Shown: piece after piece, positions 52,885 to 60,581 of the stretch | How positions within the stretch are numbered: the stretch's first letter is position 1 | Layout: every line of letters starts with the position of its first letter | Assembly (NCBI RefSeq): GCF_013248975.1 | Contig: NZ_JABRWH010000001.1 | Span: 1,240,001 to 1,304,000 of the forward strand | Direction: 5' to 3' | DNA from: Neobacillus endophyticus | Lineage (GTDB): Bacteria; Bacillota; Bacilli; Bacillales; Cytobacillaceae | Length of the DNA: 64,000 nucleotides | Notes under the pieces: generated by a model | The model's input: the letters and a program-made list of their open reading frames with translations, nothing else | Databases searched by the model: none | Told to the model about the DNA's origin: nothing | Translations under genes and position numbers: made by a program

Positions 52885-52929
52885 TGTAGTTTTAAATGTA
52901 ACGTTTCACTGGATCTTTAAGAAAAACAG

Positions 52930-53532
52930 CTATTTAGCAAAAGCTTGCTGTTTGAATAAAGAATCAATCTTTTCTTCTACTTCCTTTAACATCCCTTTAT
53001 ACGCTTCTTCATTGAGGGAGCCGACACTTCCAAAAAACAAATGGTCTACAGGCTCAATACCAACAAACTCAAAGATTCCAATATCAGATGTGATTTTCAA
53101 ACTTCCTGTCATGCCACTCTCATCATAATGTTCCTTCGGTGAACCGTGTGTATTAATGATTAGACCTTTTTTACCTGACAACATTCTCATAATTCCCGCT
53201 TCACCATATGCATAAGCAAAACCATAGGATAAAACTCGGTCAACATAACCTTTCAGGATCGCTGGCAGTCCAGCCCACCATATAGGATAAATAAATGTTA
53301 TGACATCAGCTTGTGTGATATATTCCTGCTCCGTTTTAATATCAATTGGAGTTTCCCCCGCTCTCATCGCTGACGTATCCTCTGCTTTTAGCACTGGTTG
53401 GAAATTAAGTGCATATAAATCCCGGACAACTACCTCGTGACCGTTTTTCTTTAATGTATTAACCGTAGTTTCCAAGATACTGCGATTTAAGCTTTCTTTG
53501 TGTGGGTGGGCATAAATAATAAGATGTTTCAT
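52930..53532 (-). CDS. Flavodoxin-fold NAD(P)H-quinone oxidoreductase (YwrO/KefF type)
   Basis: 200 residues. M-K-H-L-I-I-Y-A-H-P-H-K-E-S-L-N-R is the FMN phosphate loop. F-I-Y-P-I-W-W-A-G-L-P-A-I-L-K-G-Y-V-D-R-V-L-S-Y-G-F-A-Y is the family core, and N-T-H-G-S-P is near residue 133. Two-electron reduction of quinones and azo/nitro compounds is typical. Its promoter carries two copies of the 19-bp palindrome found at the Rrf2 gene (20.1 kb), so Rrf2 control is likely. Confidence 0.92.
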   Translation of the reverse strand: MKHLIIYAHPHKESLNRSILETTVNTLKKNGHEVVVRDLYALNFQPVLKAEDTSAMRAGETPIDIKTEQEYITQADVITFIYPIWWAGLPAILKGYVDRVLSYGFAYAYGEAGIMRMLSGKKGLIINTHGSPKEHYDESGMTGSLKITSDIGIFEFVGIEPVDHLFFGSVGSLNEEAYKGMLKEVEEKIDSLFKQQAFAK

Positions 53533-53622
53533 CTAAACAACCTCCAAATTTTTTAGTTTTATAATGGCATTACTTCTGGAAACTTTGATACCAATTTTTA
53601 TTTATGGTACTTCTCCAATAGG

Positions 53623-53660
53623 TGTAATCATTTTAATTACTTGTAATCATTTTAATTACA
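53623..53660 (-). promoter_or_regulatory. Tandem Rrf2-type operators upstream of the quinone reductase
   Basis: TGTAATCATTTTAATTAC starts at 53623 and TGTAATCATTTTAATTACA at 53642, in direct repeat with a 19-bp step. Both match the 20121-20139 site with one mismatch over 18-19 bases. The GTAAT/ATTAC halves make each site palindromic. Confidence 0.75.
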
Positions 53661-53899
53661 ATTGATTTTTTTGTCAACACATTAAAAATGGACTTTTTCA
53701 CTTTTATCCGTTTTTACTAATGCCATAAACTCACGTGTTTGGAAAATGCGTAAGGATGTCGATCGGTTTACTGTTGGGATTTGCATAGTAACTTTTTCTT
53801 GAGGTAAATATAAGCTAAATAAGTTTTTAGCAGGGGATATGAAAGACCAGGCCTATACTTATTCTATAAAAATCAAAATTAGCTTTTCTTTTTGGAAAC

Positions 53900-54145
53900 T
53901 GTCCATCATCGCGTTGATGATGGACAAATCTCGTTTGTGCTCTTGCAAAATTGTCCTTCATAGCGGAGATGAAAGACAAATCTCGGGTTCGCTCTTGCAA
54001 AATTGTCCTTCATTATGGGCATGAAGGACAGTTTTCGGCTTCGCCCTTGCAAAATTGGCCTTCATCGTGGGCATGAAGGACAGTTCTCAGTTTCTATCTT
54101 GCAAAATTGGCCTTCATCGTGGGGATGAGGGACCAGCCGGCAAAA
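53900..54145. repeat. Second 52-bp-period tandem array
   Basis: CTTGCAAAATTG(T/G)CCTTCAT recurs at 53942, 53994, 54046 and 54098, exactly 52 bp apart. Units contain CCTTCAT...ATGAAGGAC inverted pairs, as in the array at 7.0-7.2 kb. The phase and spacer sequence differ between the arrays. Short open frames here are repeat artefacts. Confidence 0.88.
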
Positions 54146-54318
54146 TTACCCTAAACTCTCATTTAGAAACAACCAAAATTCATAAAATGTTGTATACCCT
54201 TCCCAAAAAACCGTTTACATTCAAGGAATATTATGTTAGTTTAGAAAATGAATATTTTGACAATCTAGTAAACTTTTTTCTCCTTTTGCAACCTTAAATT
54301 AGGGAGTTGCTATTATTC

Positions 54319-54513
54319 ATGCACTTAATGTTTTGTGAAACGTTACTGTTAATTCGGATCGAACAAAAAAGAAAACAAATGATTGAAATTGCTTGTCAAT
54401 TCGGGCTCCATCACCAGGAGACATTAAAATATAGTCAAGAATTGGATCAATTACTCAACCTTCATATAAAGTATAGGGCTTTAGAAAAAGGAGATTTTAT
54501 TGCAGTTTCTTGA
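54319..54513 (+). CDS. Spo0E-family aspartyl-phosphate phosphatase
   Basis: About 64 residues. The helical hairpin L-L-I-R-I-E-Q-K-R-K-Q-M-I-E-I-A ... Y-S-Q-E-L-D-Q-L-L-N has the signature S-Q-E-L-D of Spo0E/YisI/YnzD. These peptides dephosphorylate Spo0A-P and delay sporulation. ATG at 54319 is used; GGGAG lies 12 nt upstream. A terminator follows at 54577-54617. Confidence 0.88.
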   Translation: MHLMFCETLLLIRIEQKRKQMIEIACQFGLHHQETLKYSQELDQLLNLHIKYRALEKGDFIAVS

Positions 54514-54576
54514 AAAGTATAGAGCTAGTCAGGAGGTTTCTGGCGTATACTTCTTCTATATCTTTGATATTTTAAA

Positions 54577-54617
54577 AAAGGCATGTAAACTGAATACAGT
54601 TTTCACGCCTTTTTCTT
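54577..54617 (+). terminator. Terminator of the Spo0E-type gene
   Basis: AAAGGCATGTAAACTG / CAGTTTTCACGCCTTT stem with T-run. Confidence 0.85.
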
Positions 54618-54682
54618 TTTCCTGAAGGTTTTTTTATTTACTAAGGACCGAAGTATATTGCTTTCGGTTTCCATATCATAAT

Positions 54683-55286
54683 CTATTGAACCACATCCTC
54701 TACCTCTTTCACTGTAAATAAGCTGTTTTTCTGTAGTACAATCCTTATGCTTGCTGCCAAAAGGCTTACTGCTGATATGGAAAGGAGAATTTTCATATCT
54801 GCTGTCAGTTTCTCTCCCCCAAAAATGACAGTATAATAGCCATCGGCTACATATGTTGCTGGTAAAAGAGAACCGATTGTTTGATAAAATCCCGATAACA
54901 TCGATTTTGGAACGATTACGCCTGAAGTCACCAGCTGCAAAGAAAGGCTCAGAATGTTAAATAGCATTCCGGCAGGGCCAAATACCACGATAAACATCTG
55001 TGTTAAGCTGAGGAAAGAGAAATACACCAAAAGTTGAAAAATCCCTGTCGCAAATAAGGTTGTATTCGTTTCAATATGGAAAATTAGTAAAAATAATATA
55101 GTCGTAATAGTTAAAAGGATGGAAGCACCTAGATTGATCATTTGTCTTGCTAAGAATATCGGCCATTTATTGTGGTTGATTATAAGCTGTCATCCATACA
55201 CAAAAGAATATTAATAAAAAGGCAAAAGCTGTAACCATCCCAATAAACGTCTCGGAATGTTTTAAAAATGATTTTAACGTTTTCAT
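54683..55286 (-). pseudogene. ABC-2/YhgE-type permease with internal deletion and frame change
   Basis: The 5' part (ATG 55286, preceded by AAAGGAGG) gives M-K-T-L-K-S-F-L-K-H-S-E-T-F-I-G and one membrane helix, then stops at 55167. In another frame the sequence continues K-W-P-I-F-L-A-R-Q-M-I-N-L-G-A-S and encodes the last four helices of an ABC-2/YhgE-like permease (F-G-P-A-G-M-L-F-N-I-L-S-L-S-L-Q-L-V-T-S-G, L-L-P-A-T-Y-V-A-D-G). A large middle section is missing. Downstream of a TetR gene that presumably controlled it. Confidence 0.75.
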
Positions 55287-55304
55287 AAAAGTCCTCCTTT
55301 AAAA

Positions 55305-55320
55305 GTAAGTGCATACTTAC
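55305..55320. promoter_or_regulatory. TetR operator-like palindrome 1
   Basis: GTAAGTGCATACTTAC with perfect GTAAGT / ACTTAC halves lies between the TetR gene and the permease remnant. Confidence 0.6.
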
Positions 55321-55338
55321 ATACGTAGCAAAAAACTA

Positions 55339-55923
55339 CTAGGGTGTTAATCCCCTAGTAAATAGAAAGATACTGTGTTTTATAAAATCGTCTTTTGAAC
55401 TGGAAATGACACTGTCACCAAACCGGCATTTAGAAAGAAAGTAGCCAAAATTCATCCAGATAAAATTCATCACTTGAAAATCTACGTCAATATCAATTAG
55501 CTTGCCCCTTCTGCTCATCTCTGTAAAGTATGAAACCATCGTTTCCTTTAATTGTTTTGAAATTTGCACTATGATCTCATTAAGCTCGGGAAACATTTCA
55601 GCCTCTCTCACACCGATTAGAACTAAGTCACTGATTTTTTCCATATACGATAGGTAATCCTCTGCGATTACCCGCAAATCATGCTCCAGATCCCACGTCA
55701 TTTCTTCATGAATAATTTTTTCCAGCATCGGCTGATAGGATATGGATTGAAGCGCTGCTTCCATAAGGCCCTTTTTATTTCCAAAGTGACGGAAAATGGT
55801 TAACTCATTCACACCTGCCCTTTCTGCAACTGCACGTGTCGTAGCTCCTTTGTACCCACAGTCCCGAAATAATTCAATAAACGCTTTAATAATTCGATCC
55901 GGCGTACTTCTGATCTCACTCAT
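55339..55923 (-). CDS. TetR-family regulator
   Basis: About 194 residues. The helix-turn-helix reads G-A-T-T-R-A-V-A-E-R-A-G-V-N-E-L-T-I-F-R-H-F-G-N-K-K-G-L; the C-terminal ligand domain is typical. The start at 55923 is chosen because it gives the usual M-S-E-I-R-S-T-P-D-R-I-I-K-A-F. GTAAGT-type palindromes flank the gene at 55305 and 55949, which suggests autoregulation and control of the broken permease. Confidence 0.9.
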   Translation of the reverse strand: MSEIRSTPDRIIKAFIELFRDCGYKGATTRAVAERAGVNELTIFRHFGNKKGLMEAALQSISYQPMLEKIIHEEMTWDLEHDLRVIAEDYLSYMEKISDLVLIGVREAEMFPELNEIIVQISKQLKETMVSYFTEMSRRGKLIDIDVDFQVMNFIWMNFGYFLSKCRFGDSVISSSKDDFIKHSIFLFTRGLTP

Positions 55924-55948
55924 AAAAATCCAACTTTCCACAATGAAT

Positions 55949-55964
55949 GCAAGCAATTACTTAC
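55949..55964. promoter_or_regulatory. TetR operator-like palindrome 2
   Basis: GCAAGCAATTACTTAC, related to the 55305 site, lies 26 bp before the TetR start codon. Confidence 0.5.
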
Positions 55965-56036
55965 ATGACTTAGAATAATCTGCAATAACCAAAAAGTCAA
56001 TGGCCATATAACGATTATTTTTGGAAATTTTCTTCG

Positions 56037-56963
56037 TTAACCTTTAGTTGTACTTTGCGATAAAAGGGTGTGATCTTTTTTCAATTTCAAAATACCTGTT
56101 GATGTTAGCACTCCTAAGATTACCAGAATAGTTCCTAACACTTGAGCTATAGTAATGGCCGTTCCTGTTAGGATCGAAAGAATCATTGTTACTACCGGCA
56201 CTAGGTTAAAGAATAAGGAGGTATTGCTTGCCCCGATCGTTTCCATACCTTTATTCCACCACAAATATCCCAAAACACTTGTAAAAATGGCCATGAACAA
56301 AATGGCTCCCCAAGCTGATACTGTCACTTTTGATAGCGGAGGACTTGGTAAAAAGGCTGATAATACAATAAGACAAACCGCACCAATGATCATGGTGTAA
56401 GTGGTTGTTTCCATAGAGGAGCTCTTGTGTAAATACTTTCTGCCCAATACGCCATACAATGCCCAGCATAAATTTCCGAATAAGATCAAGAGATCCCCCA
56501 TCGACAGGGAAAGTGTTCTAATGATTTCCCACGACCCTTGAGTCAGAACCAAGATGACACCCGTAAGCGCAAATATAATGCCGAGCATTTGTCTTTTGGT
56601 GAGTGGGTTTTTAAGAATAAAATAAGCTAGTATGGTCGTAAGTAAAGGGTTTGTTGCCATAATTAATGCTCCATTCAAGGGCGAGGTATATTTTATTCCC
56701 GAAAAGAAAAATGAATTAAATCCGAATACCCCTATTATACCCAAGATCGCGTAAATTCCTCCGTATTCCCGTAAGATCCCCCATCGAATCTTCTTTTGTA
56801 TACCTAAGATGAACACTAACACAGTTGCGGCAATCCCAAATCTCCACCCCGCTGCATTTGCCGCTGAAAAATAGTGAACAGCATATTTGGCCAAATTAAA
56901 AGTAGCACCTGTAAACACCGCAAACCCCAGTAACATGGCATAGGTTTTACCTCTCATTTTCAT
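56037..56963 (-). CDS. EamA/DMT-family transporter
   Basis: 308 residues with ten predicted membrane helices and two EamA repeats (F-A-V-F-T-G-A-T-F-N-L-A-K-Y, N-G-A-L-I-M-A-T-N-P-L-L-T-T-I-L-A-Y). It overlaps the 3' end of the MerR gene by 17 nt, so the two form an operon and the MerR protein probably controls export of its inducer. Confidence 0.88.
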   Translation of the reverse strand: MKMRGKTYAMLLGFAVFTGATFNLAKYAVHYFSAANAAGWRFGIAATVLVFILGIQKKIRWGILREYGGIYAILGIIGVFGFNSFFFSGIKYTSPLNGALIMATNPLLTTILAYFILKNPLTKRQMLGIIFALTGVILVLTQGSWEIIRTLSLSMGDLLILFGNLCWALYGVLGRKYLHKSSSMETTTYTMIIGAVCLIVLSAFLPSPPLSKVTVSAWGAILFMAIFTSVLGYLWWNKGMETIGASNTSLFFNLVPVVTMILSILTGTAITIAQVLGTILVILGVLTSTGILKLKKDHTLLSQSTTKG

Positions 56964-57345
56964 TCTCCTCCATCACTTCTTGGTAATATTCAAGCTTCTC
57001 CTTTGTTAGCTGAATGACCTTTTCAATTTCATTCCTTTGCTCCTGTAAGGTAAGTAAATGCTTTTGTAAAATGTCCATTCGTTTTTGTACCTTTGCACTT
57101 CTTTCTCGACCAGAATCGATCCAATCCATTAGACATCCATCCACCAAAAACTCTTGAATATCTTCTAAAGACATCCCTGTACTTTTCAGTGCCTTAATAA
57201 ACCGAAGCAAACGAATGTCGCCTTCTGTATATCTTCGTTTCCCATTCAGTCTGAGCGGATCAGCCAGCAATCCAATTTTTTCGTAGTATCGAAGGGTATG
57301 AGAAGAAAATCCAGTTTCCCGCGCCACATCTGAAATACTGTACAT
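56947..57345 (-). CDS. MerR-family regulator
   Basis: 132 residues: M-Y-S-I-S-D-V-A-R-E-T-G-F-S-S-H-T-L-R-Y-Y-E-K-I-G-L-L followed by the dimerisation coiled coil. The C-terminal effector domain is minimal, as in AdhR/YfmP-like stress regulators. Its promoter (57368-57398) has the 19-bp spacer with central palindrome that MerR proteins need. Confidence 0.92.
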   Translation of the reverse strand: MYSISDVARETGFSSHTLRYYEKIGLLADPLRLNGKRRYTEGDIRLLRFIKALKSTGMSLEDIQEFLVDGCLMDWIDSGRERSAKVQKRMDILQKHLLTLQEQRNEIEKVIQLTKEKLEYYQEVMEENENER

Positions 57346-57367
57346 ATCATCGCCTCCATTTATTTAC

Positions 57368-57398
57368 ATCCTACAACCTAGAGCTAACTCTAAGTCAA
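57368..57398 (-). promoter_or_regulatory. MerR-type promoter with 19-bp spacer and dyad
   Basis: On the minus strand TTGACT and TAGGAT are 19 bp apart. The spacer contains the dyad AGAGTTAGCTCT (57380-57391), the classical MerR operator layout. Confidence 0.85.
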
Positions 57399-57547
57399 GA
57401 AAGAAAAAATAAATTAATCGTTTGATTAAATCTTTTTTTGGTAACTTTCCAAACGTTGCTGGGGTCGCCTATAAAAAATAAGCGTTCAGTTTTCGTAATG
57501 AATTAACCTGTTCTTTTAGTTTTATTTTATTTAGAAAAAAACTATAG

Positions 57548-57724
57548 TTATTCAAATAACTTCGACAATAACATCGCGATAAACGGTCCAATGACTGTAA
57601 ATCCAATAAATAATGCTACTATTTTCATAGGATTAGATAAGCTCTGTGGTTGATTTAATTCGTCTAATTTTTGATTAATTTTCTTTAATTCTAATAGGAT
57701 TTCTTTTTTTAAGTCTTCTTGCAT
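57548..57724 (-). CDS. Small membrane protein, 58 aa
   Basis: Intact frame with GGGAGG well placed before ATG 57724. A charged coiled-coil N-terminus (M-Q-E-D-L-K-K-E-I-L-L-E-L-K-K-I-N-Q-K-L-D-E-L) leads to one hydrophobic helix at residues about 33-55. Layout resembles small YqxA/BhlA-like or haemolysin-like membrane peptides; no firm family. Confidence 0.65.
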   Translation of the reverse strand: MQEDLKKEILLELKKINQKLDELNQPQSLSNPMKIVALFIGFTVIGPFIAMLLSKLFE

Positions 57725-57814
57725 CCTTCATTCCTCCCGTTTATAACTCATACCATTATAATACATAAATGGATGTATATTTACATCCTTATTCAAACCC
57801 TCTCACTATGAAAA

Positions 57815-57929
57815 AGAGCGTTCCTGTTTTATTACAGAAGCGCTCCCAGCATTGATTATTTTAGATAAAAAGTCTTTATTATTTTGTGTTAAATACAAAA
57901 GACCCCGAATAAAATCGGGGTCTTTTGTA
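57815..57929. terminator. Two hairpin terminators with no gene between or beside them
   Basis: GAGCG...CGCTC at 57815-57845, and a perfect AAAAGACCCCGA / TCGGGGTCTTTT stem at 57897-57929. The stretch 57725-58113 shows no supportable gene on either strand, so one of these may end an unseen small RNA. Confidence 0.6.
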
Positions 57930-58173
57930 GTAGAATTTTCCATAAAAAATGAGATCGATTAATACTAGCATAAATTAACTTTGTTGAAAACCCCTTGTAA
58001 TAAAAATGGGAACTCTGGTCTATTGTTAGCTAATGGCTCTCCCTTTCACTAATTTTTCACTTATCACAGCTACATTTAAATGTATAAAATAGTTTCTTAA
58101 ACTAGCTTTTCCATTGAAACTTCACAAAAATTTGATGGCAATTCATCATGTCTACGATAAGGAGGATGCGAAA

Positions 58174-58392
58174 ATGATCATATATAAAGTATACGATTTG
58201 CAGGATTACGAGGATAGTTGGGCTACCATAAATCTTGAAACGGTCCGCCATTTTCTATTGGACCTTTGGGTGGACTTGAAGGATGACGATCCCTATAAAA
58301 AAGAAATTAAAGCCGCCAATGTGGCGCAGCTTTTAGAAATGTTAGAGGGATGCGATTACTTTTTAGAAGTTTTGCCTAGAGGGGGAGGTTAA
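58174..58392 (+). CDS. Small acidic protein, 72 aa, unknown
   Basis: The ATG at 58174 has AAGGAGG 9 nt upstream. The product begins M-I-I-Y-K-V-Y-D-L-Q-D-Y-E-D-S-W-A-T and is a mixed alpha/beta, acidic protein ending R-G-G-G. An earlier in-frame ATG (58114) lacks a ribosome binding site. Family not recognised. Confidence 0.6.
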   Translation: MIIYKVYDLQDYEDSWATINLETVRHFLLDLWVDLKDDDPYKKEIKAANVAQLLEMLEGCDYFLEVLPRGGG

Positions 58393-58517
58393 GTTATTAA
58401 GGTGCTGATTGGCTCTTTCAGACAGCTTCATCTAAGAATCTGGGGGGCCTATCCGCATCCTTTAGTTTGCTATTTTCCATACTCGCTCTGGCCCAGTTTC
58501 TGCCGAGGGCTGGCGGA

Positions 58518-58580
58518 TTTCCGCCAACTTCACTCATTTTTCCGCCAAACTCAGGATCTTTTCCGCCAACCCCTTTTAAA
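58518..58580. repeat. Short tandem repeat TTTCCGCCAA, 21-bp period
   Basis: CCGCCAA occurs at 58521, 58542 and 58563 with an exact 21-bp step, preceded by TGGCGGA that can pair with it. A terminator-like AGCTGCCT / AGGCAGCT hairpin follows at 58620-58642. Confidence 0.65.
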
Positions 58581-58696
58581 AAAATCCAGCGGTCATTTGT
58601 TTAGTGTTATAAAATCAAAAAGCTGCCTTTACCAGGCAGCTAGAACTTAATTTCTCGGCAACTTATTACCAAAACGGTATATCATTCTTGACATCG

Positions 58697-59179
58697 TTAG
58701 GATAACAGAACCTTATAAAGTTTTATGATAGCTAAATGCATCCCCTCATGGTATAAGTTAAAGCTAAGAAATTGTTCAGGAGTTTCAAGCGTGATTCCTG
58801 CAGACGTAGTATAGGGAGGAACTATTTTTTCCTCGAGTCGGTTTGCAATTGCTTCATGAATCCGATCTTTCTGTTCTTTTAGCAAAGTCTCTAATTCATG
58901 TAAAGTCGGGACACGAACCGAGGCTGGATATGATAAAGGAGAAGTCCCATATTCAAATAGTTCCTTGAACCCTTCCGGCAAATGTTGTGGAAAACCCATG
59001 TATTGAAATGCAAACCGTTCTAGTACGACATAGATATGCCCCAGATTCCATCGGATCGTATTTCGGAACCCTTTTGGGATTCGATCTGCGATTTCTTCTG
59101 TTACACCCTCTATCTGCTTTAATGTTTGTTCTCTAACAAATTCCATCTGCTTGAATAGATAGTGTTCCATTATGCTCAC
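58697..59179 (-). CDS. DinB-family protein, copy 2
   Basis: 160 residues; W-N-L-G-H-I-Y-V-V-L-E-R and L-Y-H-E-G-M-H-L-A supply the DinB histidines. It is probably co-transcribed with the DinB gene upstream (gap 124 nt). Metal-dependent transferase fold; reaction unknown. Confidence 0.85.
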   Translation of the reverse strand: MSIMEHYLFKQMEFVREQTLKQIEGVTEEIADRIPKGFRNTIRWNLGHIYVVLERFAFQYMGFPQHLPEGFKELFEYGTSPLSYPASVRVPTLHELETLLKEQKDRIHEAIANRLEEKIVPPYTTSAGITLETPEQFLSFNLYHEGMHLAIIKLYKVLLS

Positions 59180-59303
59180 CCCTAAATCCTTTACGAAATG
59201 TATAATAAAAAAATTACCTTGCTAAAAGAGAAGTTTTAGCAACTATCTCTTCAAGTCAAGGAGTCTCCCCAAAGATTCAAAGATTCACAGGACGATATTT
59301 TCG

Positions 59304-59774
59304 TTAGGAGACTGTAGTGTTTTTAACCTCCTGAAATATCTGTTGTAAATGATGCCTCATATGTTGCAGATAATCTTCGATCAACCATTCAAGTGTTACA
59401 CGATTACCGTTGGGTAAAATACAGGTTTGAGCAATTTTGTCTTTTGGCAAGTTGGAAATCACTCGAATAATTGAACGATTTAGGCTTGCCCAAAGGATTA
59501 TTACTTCATCAATGGCTGTATCCGAATAGTGTTGTGATGTAACCCATACGTCCTGGTTATACGGAAAAATGCTTAAAGGTTCTGGTAGATACTGAACTTG
59601 GATAAAGCGGGTTAGGTTATTGATCGCTGAGTCACATAAATGACCGAGAATTTGAACTCTTGACCACTTCCCCTTTGCACGAGGTCTTATCATCTCCTCT
59701 TGGGAAAATTCTTTTAGTTTCTCAGGGACGGATTTCAGTAAATCCTTTAATTGTGCCGCAACGGTTAAAACCAT
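59304..59774 (-). CDS. DinB-family protein, copy 3
   Basis: About 156 residues with the DinB pattern K-W-S-R-V-Q-I-L-G-H-L-C-D-S-A-I-N-N and D-Y-L-Q-H-M-R-H-H-L-Q-Q-I. The start at 59774 is chosen because AAAGGAAG lies just upstream. Similar in layout to the YfiT-type bacillithiol S-transferases. Confidence 0.87.
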   Translation of the reverse strand: MVLTVAAQLKDLLKSVPEKLKEFSQEEMIRPRAKGKWSRVQILGHLCDSAINNLTRFIQVQYLPEPLSIFPYNQDVWVTSQHYSDTAIDEVIILWASLNRSIIRVISNLPKDKIAQTCILPNGNRVTLEWLIEDYLQHMRHHLQQIFQEVKNTTVS

Positions 59775-59846
59775 GTTATCGCTTCCTTTCTCCTGCACCC
59801 TCATTAATCAGGAACGAGTATATTCCTTCGCCATAAAATAATTTAT

Positions 59847-59993
59847 TTAATCCTGACTAGATTCATTCGATATAAAATGCATTTCTCCTTCAAAGAGTTG
59901 AAATAGGTACAGGAATGCAAATCTAAATCCTAAGTTTTTAGGGTGTCTTGTATATCTAACCCATTCTTTGCTGTACCATAAACATGTTGGCAT
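59847..59993 (-). CDS. Possible small protein downstream of fabZ, 48 aa
   Basis: The frame M-P-T-C-L-W-Y-S-K-E-W-V-R-Y-T-R-H-P-K-N-L-G-F ... opens 11 nt after the fabZ stop. It is protein-like (aromatic and basic, then an acidic tail). The only Shine-Dalgarno-like bases (GAGTGAGG) abut the ATG, so translation is uncertain; it may be a remnant. Confidence 0.4.
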   Translation of the reverse strand: MPTCLWYSKEWVRYTRHPKNLGFRFAFLYLFQLFEGEMHFISNESSQD

Positions 59994-60004
59994 CCTCACT
60001 CACA

Positions 60005-60433
60005 TTAGTTGCCAAATGCAAATACTAGATCTGTTTCACAAACTAGTTCTCCATCCACTGTAACGGTACCTTTTCCTTTCCCGACTATACCTTTTACGCG
60101 TGTAATTTCAACTTCTAGAATGAGTTGATCCCCAGGCTTTATTTGTTTTTTGAATCGGCAATGATCAATGCCAGCTAAAAGTCCTAATCGTCCTTTATTT
60201 TCTTTCATTTTTAGCATGACAATAGCACTTACCTGTGCTAAAGCTTCAACAACCAATACCCCCTGCATAATTGGATCATTTGGAAAGTGACCATTGAAAA
60301 AATGCTCGCTTCCCGTCACATTCTTAACAGCAACTGCTCGTTTCCCTTCCTCTAATTCCAAAACTTCATCCACTAAAAGAAATGGATAACGATGTCTAAT
60401 AACATCCTTAATTTCTTGGATTTCTACCATCAT
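60005..60433 (-). CDS. fabZ: 3-hydroxyacyl-ACP dehydratase
   Basis: 142 residues with the complete FabZ signature: H-R-Y-P-F-L-L-V-D, then [20 protein letters not shown] (catalytic His and Glu). It removes water from 3-hydroxyacyl-ACP in fatty-acid elongation. GGAGG precedes two adjacent ATG codons. Downstream of fabH but separated by a terminator hairpin, so it may have partly independent expression. Confidence 0.95.
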   Translation of the reverse strand: MMVEIQEIKDVIRHRYPFLLVDEVLELEEGKRAVAVKNVTGSEHFFNGHFPNDPIMQGVLVVEALAQVSAIVMLKMKENKGRLGLLAGIDHCRFKKQIKPGDQLILEVEITRVKGIVGKGKGTVTVDGELVCETDLVFAFGN

Positions 60434-60510
60434 TCAATCCTCCGTAATTTGCGTGCTTTTCCCTTCAGTTCATCACTTGGTGCTGCCCGCTCAACCATAC
60501 TGCCAGTTAT

Positions 60511-60546
60511 CGGAAAAAAAGCTGCAATTTTTACAGCTTTTTTTCC
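60511..60546. terminator. Terminator between fabH and fabZ
   Basis: GGAAAAAAAGCTG / CAGCTTTTTTTCC arms around a short AT loop; symmetric, so active in both directions. Confidence 0.82.
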
Positions 60547-60581
60547 TTATCTAACTATGGTCACGGAGATTCAGCTTGTCA

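Noticed and set aside
53839..54297. Two plus-strand open frames in the second array
   Set aside because: They are made of 52-bp repeat units and lack ribosome binding sites.
57414..57429. TTAATCGTTTGATTAA as a third TetR-like site
   Set aside because: Half-site spacing differs from the 40.5-kb pair, so it is probably unrelated.
60435..60500. 22-codon frame overlapping the fabZ start
   Set aside because: Ends in the fabZ ribosome-binding region but has no Shine-Dalgarno of its own; could be chance.
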